Source of the DNA: Aedes albopictus
Lineage: Eukaryota; Arthropoda; Insecta; Diptera; Culicidae
Assembly (NCBI RefSeq): GCF_035046485.1
Contig: NC_085136.1
Coordinates: 77,765,734-77,829,733 of the forward strand
Reading direction: 5' to 3'
DNA length: 64,000 nt
In this document: in pieces, positions 21,121 to 32,204 of the stretch
Position numbering within the stretch: the stretch's first letter is position 1
Layout: every line of letters begins with the position of its first letter
Notes under the pieces: generated by a model
What the model was told of the DNA's origin: nothing
Database searches by the model: none
Seen by the model: only the letters and a program-made list of their open reading frames with translations
Translations under genes and position numbers: made by a program

Positions 21121-22778
21121 ACACCCGGATAAAAAATTACCATTCATTACATGGTAAACATTATTAACATATGACTGGTTTTATTGTTCACAATAAAACA
21201 CATAGTAGATATATTGTTACTTTTTACAATAGAAATCAAGTCCATATAGTTCGTACAATAAGTGAACATTAGCTTTATTAGTGACTAATTGATTCGATTG
21301 TTTTTCAATAGTTCTATAATAATTTAAAGTTACTATCAGTAAAAATTAATTTAAGTTGTTTTTATATAGTTGCAAAAGTGCCTGCAAAGTTCTTATGAAC
21401 TTTTTATTAAAAAAGAGTTTATTTCTCAATTACACTTAAAAACAATTCGTAACAAATAAATAACAATAAATATTATTGTTGCTTGGATCATGTTTGTATA
21501 ATCAAACACAAAATCACTTGACATATTTTTTTTTTATAATTTTCGTTTTAAATTTGAGTGCAGTAGATGTTTCGGTTATCGAATGTTATTCGCTAAAACT
21601 TCAACGACTGACAGACGTTAAACCGTGTTGGCAGAGGAAGCTCTCAATGAATAACTGAGGAAGTATTTATAGAAAACTAGCTGAAACAGGTTTAGCCAAG
21701 TGAGGATGTTACGTCAAGAAAAAGATGAACAATGATTTTTCTAATGTTTTCCAATAAATTAAAGGAATCTAGTAAATAGTAAATTACAATACAAATACAA
21801 TTAGTTTAATGGGGTCAATTGAACCGATGTTATCTAGAGCATTTTGATCAGTTGTCAGTTGCCCCAACGAACGAACACGATTCGCTAATCGGGGTGCAGT
21901 CGTGACCCAACGAGCGAATCCTCGCTGTAGTAGCATCACAGTTCCCCTGCGGTCTGATAATCTTTAATGTAATCGAAGGCGCATTCATTGCATCTCCGAT
22001 ATAGTCTGTTGACAGATTTGACGGATCTTATGCCACTCTTTTGCATCTTCTTATCCTTGTGTCCAAGTGAAATTCGCACCAATATCACTTTAAAACCAGA
22101 ATGCTATACAATTTGATAGAACAGATCTGAACCTTCACAAGAATGTTTGCATGTTATGGCTGCTTACTCATAAAATTATTATTTTATATTATATACCGGA
22201 GTTGAAGACTTCAGTGATTCAATGACGAACAACGATTGATTGATGAGTTGCAATAATCGCTTATTTTCATTCCTTCATTTCGATACTTTTTTGTATTGTC
22301 TGATCCAAGGTCTGATCTTCATATGGTGAGGCAGGAATGCCAATCAGTACGGTGAATGATAACGCCAGTTGAACAATTCCAGTTCGTCCAGGGATGGTTC
22401 TGGGCTCGGTTTTGGGATCATCTTTAAATACTTATAGATTTCAAGTGATTCATATTTTGAGCTTGTGTCACGTAGATAAACGTGCTTTCATCCTAGCTTC
22501 CATTAGAATACTCACACAGAACTGATGTTTTTCTTCGTCAGATCACTAGCTATAAATCACAACACTGAAACTAAATGATTGTTGAAATCCAATAAACAGG
22601 ATGCAGTTGATTTGTCGAGACATAAAAAGATTCCGAAAGATTCAAAAAGATTAATCAACGATTTAACTCAAAAGATGAGAGAATCATTTTCTCGCTGTAA
22701 ACTTGTGACTGCGGTATGTGAATCCAAAGCTTCAAGGGAAATTCCAAAACCGCCATAAATTGTCCGCAAACTTAAACA
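21121..22778. other. AT-rich non-coding DNA with TE traces
   Basis: No gene seen. At 21123 it reads CCCGGATAAAAAATTACC, like the left end of the insertion at 41615. A decayed SINE fragment lies at 21626-21730. The rest is unassigned. Confidence 0.4.
21626..21730 (+). mobile_element. Decayed Feilai-like SINE fragment
   Basis: GTTGGCAGAGGAAGCTCTCA, then ATGAATAACTG and later TTTAGCCAAGTGAGGATG parallel the 3' half of the SINE at 40148-40424 (GGCAAAGGAAGCCCTTCAAT...). Confidence 0.5.
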
Positions 22779-22783
22779 CACTG

Positions 22784-23270
22784 CACAGTGGGAAAAATTG
22801 AACCCGAAACACGACTAAATTCATTTTCTCAGTTGGGTAACGGGTTCTGCCAACGGTTGAGACCATTTTCGCTTGGAAAAAGTGTGCTGAATCGATTGGT
22901 GGGGGTCTCGTTGGCCGGAGGCCTCACCCTGGCCAGCTAGAGGCCCGGAATCTATCCGAGTTCCTTACGGAAAGCAAAATCATTGTCATCCAAGAATACT
23001 TTCGCATCCGATATTTATTCTGAAGCCGCAAATCAGAAGTCAACCGCACTCCGGATAATATCAGTTGCATATTATGGTCCAATTGTGGTTCCGGAACAAT
23101 CCGGGACAACCCGGAACATTAGGGTGGGGCTAATTAAAAAAAATCTCTCTGGGATATGATTTCCCAAGTGGAAATTGATCTATTAGTCGAAATAAGTAAG
23201 CAGTACAAAAATGAGCGATTTTGGTTGATCTTCAGGGGTGGCGCAAAGGGTTTAAGTGTTTTTTTTTCTC
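22784..23270 (+). repeat. Left long terminal inverted repeat
   Basis: Pairs with 35620-36103 in inverse orientation; landmarks are CACAGTGGGAAAAATTG, GGTCTCGTTGGCCGGAGGCC, and GGGATATGATTTCCCAAGTG near the inner side. Similarity fades after GGTGGCGCAAAGGGTTTAAG (23236). Confidence 0.9.
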
Positions 23271-23439
23271 TGGATAATACTAGCCAGTTAGAAGGTAAGA
23301 TGTGGCCACTGATAATTCCGAGTTCCTCTGAATACCTATACTATGTATATCTAAATAATGCTGCAGCTCAATGAATAATACAGAATTCACAATCAATTCA
23401 GGTTGAACAAAACTATATTGGTGGTCACTAAACGGCAAT

Positions 23440-24566
23440 CCGGAATGCTTCCGGAATCCCTCAGGGATGCTTCCAGATTTCTTCTAGGTTGGGTCAAGAA
23501 TCCTTCTGGGTTACTTCCAAAGTACTTCTGAGGTGCTTCCATATTTCTTATAGGATGCTTCCACAATATTTTTGGGATGCTTTCAGAATGGGCCAGAAGT
23601 TCTGGGATGCTTTCAGTTTTCCTTCGGGATGCTTCCCAAGTTCTTATGGGATACTTCCAGATTCTATCTGGGGTGCTTCCAGATTCATTTTGGAACATTT
23701 CCTAGATTTTCGGGAATATTACAAGAATCCTTCTGAGATGCTTCCAGAATCCATCAAGGATTCTTCCAGAATTGTTCCATGACACTTTCAGATGCCATTT
23801 CAGATACTTTCAGAATTCTTCTAGGTTTCTCCCAGAATCTCTATGCTAATGCTTCAAGATTTCTTTTGAGACACTACCCGAGTTTTTCTTGGATGTTACT
23901 AGATTCCTTCTAGGATGCTTGCAGATTTCTTCTGCTATGGTTCTAGAATCTACCAGGGTTACTTACATAATCCTTCAGGGATATTTCCTGAAACAATCTG
24001 GGATCTGGGTTGCTTTCTAATTCTTCGAGGTTGCTCGCAGAATCTTTCAGGGATTCTTTCAAATTTCTTTCGAGATGGTTCTCGAATTCTTCTAAAATGT
24101 TTCCAGAGTCCTTCCGGGATGCTTCCAAAATTCTTCTAGGATACTGCCAGATTTCTTCTGGCATGCTTTAATAATCCATCAAGGATGCTTCTAACATCCT
24201 TCTGGGATACTTCCAGAAAACTTCTACGATGCTTCCAGATTTTTTTTAAAGATGCTTCTTAAAGTTCTTCAGAGATACTCTCAGATTCTGTCTGGGTTGT
24301 TTCCAAAATGTTTCTGCAATTATTTCAGATTTCTTCTGGGATACTTCCAGATTCCTTCTAGGATAACTCCAGAATCCTTCTGGGATACTTCCAGAATCTT
24401 TCTGAGTTGCTTCCAGATAGCTTCTAGGTTGCTTCTATATATCTTTATGGGATGCTTCCAGTTTTTTAAAGATGCTTTCTGAGTTTTTCTGCGATTCTTC
24501 CAGATTCCTTCTAGGATGCTTTCCAAATTATGCTGGGATTCCAGATTTCTTTTGAAATACTTCTAG
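23440..24566. repeat. Degenerate minisatellite, left arm
   Basis: Many diverged units of about 22-27 bp around TTCTGGGATGCTTCCAGA. Open frames such as 23489-23782 and 23915-24139 are repeat translations rich in FLGCFQ-type peptides, not genes. Confidence 0.85.
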
Positions 24567-24583
24567 ATTCCTTATAGGATGTT

Positions 24584-25014
24584 GAAAATGCTTTGACATC
24601 CATGTGCACAACAGAACATGTGCTCGATGAACAAATTGAGATTTGAAATTATGAAAAGAAATCCACGTACTCCGGTGAGACTCGAACTCACGACTCCCAA
24701 TACGCTAGACGGGCGCTTCTATTCCTTCAAGCTACGGAGTCACTCGACTATCTCCGTCGCCAGCAGGCCTAGAACTGAACTCGATTCCACAATCGCACAT
24801 GGTTATCTTCTTTTCACAATCCAAACCCCCTTCGGATGGGATTAGATGAACATCTAACACATTGTCTGTTGTGCACATGTATGTCAAAGCGGGAGAGGAA
24901 GTTGTTTTTTAATTGTCGAGAGCTTCGACACATGTGCACATGGATGTCAAAGCATTTTCAACAGTGTAATTTCCCACATGGCTTGGTCAGCCAAAGCAAA
25001 ATCAAGAAATTGAC
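24584..25014 (-). mobile_element. 431-bp insertion with 17-bp duplication and a tRNA-like core
   Basis: Flanked by the 17-bp direct repeat ATTCCTTATAGGATGTT (24567-24583, 25015-25031), typical of retroposition. Inside, a block GAAAATGCTTTGACATCCAT is repeated in inverse form at about 24944-24967, and a tRNA-like sequence lies at 24668-24740. It may be a SINE or a retroposed composite; no poly(A) tail was seen. Confidence 0.6.
24668..24740 (-). tRNA. tRNA-like sequence, probably pseudo or SINE head
   Basis: Minus strand: ACTCCG...CGGAGT acceptor-like ends, D-arm-like GCTTGAAGGAATAGAAGC, T arm TGAG-TTCGAGT-CTCA with a perfect B box. The anticodon stem (CCCG...TGGG) pairs poorly, so function is doubtful. 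It is inside the 431-bp insertion, consistent with a tRNA-derived retroposon. Confidence 0.4.
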
Positions 25015-25031
25015 ATTCCTTATAGGATGTT

Positions 25032-25622
25032 TGCAGATTCGTTCTAAGATGCTTCCAGAATCTTTCTGCAATGCTTCCAGAATACTTTAGGTATTCTTCC
25101 AGAATCCTTCTGGGGTGCTTTCAGAATACTTATACGTTGCTTCAAGAATCCCGGGATTCTTCCAGATTCTTCCTGGGATGCCATCAGATTTCTAATAAGA
25201 TGCTTTCAGAATTGTTCTTGGCTGCTTCCAAAATTTTTCTGGGTTGCTTTCAAACTCCTTATGGGAAGCTTCCAAAATCTTTCTGGGATGCTGCTAAAGT
25301 CATTCAGGTATGCTGCCAGAATCCAACTATTACATAATATCAGGGATTCTTCCAGAATCATGATTCCAGGATTCTTCTGACTCTTTTATAAATGCTTTAA
25401 GAGTTCCTCTGGATTGCTTTCGGAATCTTTCTGGGATGTTTTCAAATTCCTAATGGGAAGCTTCCAGAATCATTCTGGGATGCCTTCAGAATTGCTTGCA
25501 GATTTTTTTTGTGATACTTTCAGATTCTGGGATGCTTCCAGAGTTCTTCTGGGATGCACCCGAACTTTTCCTGGGATACTTTTAGATTCCTTCTGGGATG
25601 CTTCTAAAATTCGTCAGGGATG
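25032..25622. repeat. Degenerate minisatellite, left arm continued
   Basis: Same unit as 23440-24566 (TTCTGGGATGCTTCCAGAAT). Its last 21-22 bases form the target duplication of the nested retroelement. Confidence 0.85.
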
Positions 25623-26318
25623 TGTGTGTGTGTGTGTGTACAATCCATCTCCCACTGACCGGCAGTGCTTTTATGGAAGAAATTTGTTTACACATTTGGG
25701 TTTTTTTTTCATATTTTTACTATCAAACATATGTAAACAACTTTAATCCGGGAGATGGAAGGTGATAGCTCTATTGCAAATCCAACAACCCATTTCGAGA
25801 ATGCCTGTTCCTACACGTGCATTCTGAGGTCATTTTCATGTACAATAAGCCCCGCATGATATCATCCACATATCAAATGGATATCTGAGATGAGATCATA
25901 CTTCCTGAATCAAAAAACCATTTCTGATTCTGGCGCGTATTTAGTTGGTTTTAAAGGCGGTGTATATGAAACGATCTTACCAGTTTTCATCGATTCTTCT
26001 TTGCCAGTTGGGTTGATTCATTACTTCTGTGGAGAGAAAGTATCATTTTTAAACATCTGTGGGGTATTTTAGTATAATTATTCTCTTATTCTTATCTGCT
26101 TTTTTCTCAATTAGGTGAATTTGTGTAGATTATTGCACTCTAATTCCCCACACCATTATCTTCTCTCGTTCTCAATTCTTCACACCAATTCATATGTTTC
26201 TCCTCCCGATTTATATGAATTTATTTTTGTTTTTAATTATGTTTTCATTCAATTCCAGATTATTCCAAGTTTATTCGTTTACAAGTTCATTTACTTACAT
26301 ATTTACATTATTTATTTA

Positions 26319-27401
26319 TTACTCTACCTCTGATTCGGATTCCTCCTCACTGCCCTCAATTCTATATATTTCTTCTGCCTTTCCTTTTAATTTTTCTTTA
26401 TCCTTTGCTAATTCTATCCACTCTTCTTCTGATATTCCTTGAATCATTTGTTTATCCTCTATGACTGAGTCGTTCCACGTTTTAGCCGGTCTTCCCCTTT
26501 TCTTTTTCTCGTATTTTATTTGTTGTGCAATTTTCAGTGGGTGACCAGGAGGTCTTCTTTGAATATGACCCCAGTAGTTAATTCTCATTACCCTTATCTT
26601 CTTTACCGCAGTCTTCCCCTCTAGCAATCTTGACAGTTTTACTCTTCCTCTTGGCCTATCTCTACAGTACCTGATCATTTCTTTTAAAATTTGCATTTCG
26701 TATTTACTAATCGACTTTCTGTTTCTTTTTACAAGAGCTGCCGCTTTCAAACCGTATGTTATGGCCGGAGATATTACCGTTTTATATATTAATCTCGCCA
26801 ATTTCCAAGGCGGTTTGTATCGCCTTAAAAATTCAACAATAATTTTACTGCTCCCTACAGCTAACTTACATCGCTTTCTGGTCGTTTGTGGTCTGTCTAA
26901 CGATTCTGTCAGAAAGGTCCCTAAGTACTTCATATTTTTCACAACTTTATACTCTTCTCCATCAATTTTGATTTTTTCAGGGATATTCCTATCACTTTGA
27001 GGTTCTCTGATTAGTATTTCACTTTTACTTGCATTAATTTCTAGACCTACTTTCTTTAACTCCATCTTTAGTGTCTTCATAATTATTTCAATCTCATTTG
27101 TTGTTCTGGCAATAATCAGCAAATCATCTGCAAAAGCTAGAATCACTGGCAGCTTTCCGTTATTAAGTTCCAATAGGTTAATATTAGGGTGTTTCTTCTT
27201 AACCTCATTCAAAACTTTCTGGATGATCAGCGTAAAAATGTAGGGTGATAATGGGCACCCCTGTTTAATTCCTTTGCCTTTGCTCCGTTCCTCCGTCCTG
27301 ACTCCTTCCCACTGTATGCTCGTTCGCTCTGCTGTCAACGCTTGTAGTACTCTATTTGTTATATGTGAAGGGACGTTCAGTTCAGTCAGTATGTTTTCCA
27401 C
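26319..27401 (-). CDS. OTU-EN-RT exon 3
   Basis: Acceptor CACATTTAG|GTGGAAAAC; 360 codons and stop. VENILTELNVPSHI continues directly from motif A spacing, followed by RT motifs B and C and the C-terminal domain with acidic end SEEESESEVE. Confidence 0.85.
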   Translation of the reverse strand: MENILTELNVPSHITNRVLQALTAERTSIQWEGVRTEERSKGKGIKQGCPLSPYIFTLIIQKVLNEVKKKHPNINLLELNNGKLPVILAFADDLLIIARTTNEIEIIMKTLKMELKKVGLEINASKSEILIREPQSDRNIPEKIKIDGEEYKVVKNMKYLGTFLTESLDRPQTTRKRCKLAVGSSKIIVEFLRRYKPPWKLARLIYKTVISPAITYGLKAAALVKRNRKSISKYEMQILKEMIRYCRDRPRGRVKLSRLLEGKTAVKKIRVMRINYWGHIQRRPPGHPLKIAQQIKYEKKKRGRPAKTWNDSVIEDKQMIQGISEEEWIELAKDKEKLKGKAEEIYRIEGSEEESESEVE

Positions 27402-30400
27402 CTAAATGTGTTTTAAAATTGTATGCAATGTTAATTATCTACATTGTGTATACCTGTCCATTCTAGGGTCATTCGAAACTTCGTCTACTGATTAGAAGAG
27501 AAGCTAAATAGAAAATTGTTCTACTGTATATTCAACTCCTTCCTTCCCCGTTATCCATGACTACCAAACCAATTGTACTAATCCTGAACTTTTACTTAAT
27601 TAATTACTCAATCTTTTTTTTATTTACTTCGTTTGATTTACTTTCTATAATTGAATATGTCTACATTACTATCACCGTCTGTGCTATTATATTATCACAG
27701 TCTATCAGCATTAGCGATGAATTAGTTGTATATATCAAATATTTAAGTCTGTTTCTTTATCTTTTTTTTATTACATTGAGTATCTCAATGTCATAGGAAG
27801 GATGGAGCTGCAATACATACATACATACATACATACATACATACTTACATACATTATATGACCAACCCTCGAAGAATTGTGAGCAAGATTGTGATAGTGT
27901 TGTTCCATTTAACTATTCAATAAACTTACAATCAATGGGTAATTTTTCCTTGTAAGAAGACAATTGGAAAGTTCGAGCTTCCACCATTCTCGTCTGCCAC
28001 ATGATCTACCCGCCCAGAACGGTCACCGACTAAGAAAAATCTCAGCCAACATTTGTGGAAGCGCTCATTGAAGCTCTGCTGTGAAGCAGGCTTTTCGTAG
28101 TAAGGAAGAAAAGTCAAGAAGAGAAGAGCATAGAAAGCGCAGTAGAGGATGCAGAAAGAGAGGATAATTGACGTCGTATTTGAAATGCCCCATATATTTA
28201 TTTTTGCCGTACTTACCGAGGAGACATCTACCAGATCAAATGCTTTTTTGACATCTGCTGACATGAGTACTATTGTGTTACCAGCATTCCAGTTTTCTTC
28301 CATACACCTTCTTGCAAAAAAGATTTGGTCGTCCGTCGATCTATCCTGTGTAAAGGCTGTCTGATGGTAACCAGGGTCTCCTGCGTATTGTCTCAATCTT
28401 GTCACTAACCATTTGGCGTAAACTTTGTACCCTAGGTTACACAGCGTTATACGTCTGAAGTCTGTGGTTTCCTTTGCTCCTTTCTTTTTTGGGATTGGTA
28501 TTTGTACTGACTTCTTCCACTGTTCTGGCATCTTGTTGGTTCTCCACACTTTTCTAATAATCTGGTATAGCTCTTCTATGCTATCTTCATCGGAATATTT
28601 GACGTATTCATTTCTTATTTTATCTGTTCCTGCTGCTTTGCCGTTAACCAGTCCATCGATTATGTTTCTAATTTCTTCCCTACTAGGTTCTTCTGTTAGC
28701 TCTTCGTTATCCGGTTTAATGACAATTGATTCACCTTCCGTCAGTTTTAGTTCCTCTACCCACTTCTTCATTGCAATTAGAGGTTTTTTTGTTGCTTTTC
28801 TTCTAGTAAACTTTTTCAAAAATATGTACGATCTTTTGATTCGCTCTCCTACTTCGTAGTCTTGTAATTCGTTATAGAACTTAAATATCTCTTTTTCGTT
28901 GTGATCTCTAACCGCTAAGTAGTAATCATGCCTTCGAATATTTATGTTTTCTCTGAACCAGTTCGTATCTATTCCTCTTGATTTCGCTAATCTCGCCTGT
29001 TTCCTTGCCTTCAGTAATGAGTGTATTGCCTTTTTTCTCTTTGGTGTCATAGGGTCCTTGACTTTTTCTAAGGCCTTTCTAGCACTAGTGGTTATTTTTT
29101 CAGTTATTTTCTCATATGCTTCAGTTATTTCTAAATTTTCAACATTTATCGGCTCATGTTTTTGCAGTTCTCTATGGAATATTTGTTTTGGTTCACTTTG
29201 TTGTAACACCTTTGGTAGTAATAGCTTTTTAACTTTTACGGTCTTATTTTCCTGTTTCCACTGTTTTGCTTGTATTCCTAACATCAACATTTTATGGTCT
29301 GTTTGAATTGTGGTCCACCTTGCTTTTATGTATTTTACTTTTACAATTGTGTTATCATCTAATAGTATATGATCTATTTGCGATGTTTTACTTCCATTTG
29401 TCCAAGTGTACAATAATGACTTGTCAAACCTCATTGAAGTTACATTTAGATTGTGAATTTTAAGGAATATTTTCATATAATCGCCATTTTCATTTGTTAT
29501 TCTATGTCCTATATGTATGCCCAACCTTTCCATGTCATCATCATCTATATCTTCTTTACCTATTTGCGAGTTGAAGTCACCTAAGATTATCATTTTCTCT
29601 TTCCTCGGATGGCTGTTTATGTATGCTCCTAGAGCTGCGAAGAACGAATTTGCATTAGCGTTCGGCGCATGCACGTTGATGATCAGCCAGCTTTCATCTC
29701 CTTCTTCTTTCTCAATAATGGCTGACATTATGTTTTTATTAATGGTTCTAACTCCTCTAACCTTAATCCGATTTCCTCTCTTTTTCAGTATGGCTAAACC
29801 TCTCATATTGTTGGCATTGCTTCTGTCTGATATCCACCATTCGTAGTTTTGTGTATCCACTTTGACACCCGTAATGTTTGCTTCCTGTAGTACTGCAATG
29901 TCCACTCCTGCATTATATAACTCTTCGTCTATTTCCTCTCTTTTGGATTTCATGCAGCATCCTCTAACGTTCAAACTTGCCATTTTGATGGTCATTGTCG
30001 TCATTTTTTCCGGCTGATCTAGAGTATCCTTGCTTGTTCTTTTGTTCTGATTTTCCCTATTTTGTTGTGTTTCTTGCTTGTTTGTTTGTTCTTTTCTCTT
30101 GTTTTCTTTTTCTGTTCTAATGTACACCTTCTCAACACTATCTATTTGTACGCTGTCTCTTATTCTGGTCTCTGCTACGATAACCTCCTTTGCTTCTGTA
30201 TGTACGCTTTTGGGATAGAACACTGCTGTTTCCTCGTTTTCTCTGTATATTTTTATTTGTGATCCTGTTATGTTGGCGATTGCTTTCCATACTTCTGAGT
30301 TCGGGACAATGACCTTCGTTTGTACATTCACTGCTTTTCTGATCTCTTCTTCCAGCACTTTCGGTAGTTCTTCGAAAGCAATAGAGCGTGGTGTGATACC

Positions 30401-31184
30401 ACTTGCTTGAAAACAGACCGACCAAAGCAGACTTTCTGGGCCCTCGACGAATCTCCTAGCTCTTACCCTTCCGTCTTTTACTTTCATCCAGAATCTACCC
30501 TTATCGACTTTGCCTTCTGCTCTGCTCTCTTGCATATTCAGCTCTTCATTTTTCTGATGGACTTCTACGGCTTTCGTAACCTGCTCGGCAATGGTCTCCT
30601 CACGCTCCCTATGCTCTTCCACTAATTCCGCTTGTCTGAATACACTGTTATAATGGTTGACACCATTATAATAAATCTCAATCGTCTGTCTCTGGCCATT
30701 TCCAACGCGATATTCTTGTGGTTCCACATACGGACTGAATACTCGTATGTTCTTGTTCAATATCTCCTTCAAAGCCAACACACTTTCTGTTCCTGCCCAT
30801 GTATTATCCTTTGCCAGCTCCTTGATATGCTTCATCGCCACTTCCATGTACTCTTCACTGTTCTCATCCAGTGAGTTAGCGCTCCCATCGTCCATAGCGG
30901 CAATTATCACTTCCTTCATCTCCCTCCTATGATTCCACAAATACTCTACAGTCCCTCTTCTCAGTTCCCTTGCCTTCTCCCTGAACTTGTCGTCGAAGGT
31001 TGTCCAGCCCGTTATCTGCTGTACAATTGCATAAAACATGCAACTTCCGTCTCCAGGTACCTAGATCATATCAATTGTATTATCTCTCTGTTTTCGGGAT
31101 TATTTGTCAAGATTATGAGTTCGTATTTACCTGGACCACCTTGATGTTTCCGTTCCGGAACTCTTTTCTTTCCACGATCTCCAT
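26319..31184 (-). CDS. OTU protease / AP endonuclease / reverse transcriptase polyprotein (3 exons)
   Basis: Joining 31184-31131, 31060-28217 and 27401-26319 gives about 1,326 residues without stops. N-terminal OTU-type cysteine protease: VPGDGSCMFYAI with Asp22 and Cys25, WAGTESVLALKEI, and His154 in VNHYNSV. An Arg/Lys/Gln-rich linker follows. AP-endonuclease from about 375: MASLNVRG, IAVLQEANITG, ILGDFNSQIG, SQIDHILL. RT: MSADVKKAFDLVD (motif A) at the end of exon 2, then GIKQGCPLSPYIF and AFADD (FADD at 1056-1059) in exon 3. C terminus NYWGHIQRRPPGHPL, as in RTE-like elements. Exon 1 supplies the start; without splicing the OTU Cys has no upstream ATG and RT is cut between motifs A and B. 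AT-rich codons, unlike mys. Confidence 0.85.
27402..28216 (-). other. 815-nt intron within the RT domain
   Basis: Donor TCG|GTAAGT at 28216 and acceptor TTTAG at 27402, phase 0. Contains a (CATA)n run at about 27811-27850 and no other clear feature. No direct repeat flanks it, so it does not look like a simple transposon insertion. Confidence 0.7.
27811..27855. repeat. (CATA)n microsatellite
   Basis: About ten CATA units in the 815-nt intron. Confidence 0.9.
28217..31060 (-). CDS. OTU-EN-RT exon 2
   Basis: 948 uninterrupted codons from GTACCTGGAGACGG to ...GTCTCCTCG|GTAAGT. Holds OTU, endonuclease and the RT through motif A. The frame reads on into the intron to 27932 without homology. Confidence 0.85.
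31131..31184 (-). CDS. OTU-EN-RT exon 1 (18 codons)
   Basis: ATG at 31184-31182 encodes MEIVERKEFRNGNIKVVQ, then donor CAG|GTAAAT. The end IKVVQ joins VPGDGSC to give the usual beta-strand plus catalytic loop of OTU proteases. The 70-nt intron 31061-31130 ends GATCTAG, with an in-frame stop if retained. Confidence 0.75.
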
Positions 31185-32079
31185 TTTTTTCCTTTTCGAA
31201 GCACTGCTTTCACTTTGCTCACTTCCAACTTTTCGAAAATTTTCACGGCAATGAGTTTGTAATCTATTTTCGCGGGAAATAGAAGCACGGACTCTCTTTC
31301 ACCTTTACATTGGAAATGTCTGCACTACCACAAAAAAAAATTGACATATACCACCGTTTGAGAGCTGTGGTCACCACCCCCTTCCACCCCACTAAATGGT
31401 TGCCATGATTTTTTTTTTTTTTTAATTTTATATACTTATATAAACTATCACTATACTTGTTCTTTGGTACAAAACGATGAAATAATTGAATTTTTATTTT
31501 TAAACTTGTCTGAGCAATAAACCGGATTCATGGTAATTTCATTTTGCGCATTAGTAGTTATGAAGAAAAATAAAAAAATAGAGTAATCGAGTTGGGCACC
31601 CTGTTAAAAACCTTTTTTTTTCTCTCTCTCTGAGTACGGTAGCGCTTCCTCGGAAAATTTACCATATCTTTTATTCTACACACCTACACTATCATTATTT
31701 TTCCCAACTTTGCATTACGTGTCAATGTATGTGTCTAAACCACCCCAATCCGAGTTGGTGTGCAATCATAGATTCACTTTGCATTTCACTTGCAGATGAG
31801 AATACATGCAAGGTACATTTGTAAAAGTCATACATTTAAACGAGTGTTATGACAGTTGAATATTCTAAAACAATTAAAAATAATAAGGTTAAACTCCTAC
31901 CTTAACTTTCATCGATTATCACGCTTTTCCACCATCTACCCTCAGCTGAAAATGATTATGGATATGTTCCCCCAGTGTTGGTGTAATGTAACGTATACGT
32001 ACACGTTGGCAGAACGCAAGCTGCCCACTCTCGCTTGGCGTCCGACTCGACCCCTCTCCCATTCTGTGACCACTTTCCT

Positions 32080-32204
32080 ATGAGCCTCTGCACGAATCTG
32101 CCGTACTGCTCTCTCCCACAGAAAATCTGAAAACAGCTGCGCGCTGTTTTCAAACCTTCTGTGGGAGTGAGCAGGACAGGGCAATTTCGTACAGAGGCTC
32201 ATGA
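32080..32204. repeat. Imperfect palindrome in retroelement 5' leader
   Basis: GAGCCTCTGCACGAAT... pairs with ...TTCGTACAGAGGCTC; the inner arms TTCTGTGGGAG / CTCCCACAGAA and GAAAACAGC / GCTGTTTTC also pair. It could fold in the leader RNA or be a small MITE carried by the element. Confidence 0.65.

Noticed and set aside
23489..25746. Several 70-110-codon ORFs
   Set aside because: Repeat-derived peptides from the minisatellite arms.
27402..28216. Treating the gap in the RT as a nested transposon insertion
   Set aside because: No target duplication and exact restoration of codons at GT-AG borders; an intron explains it better.
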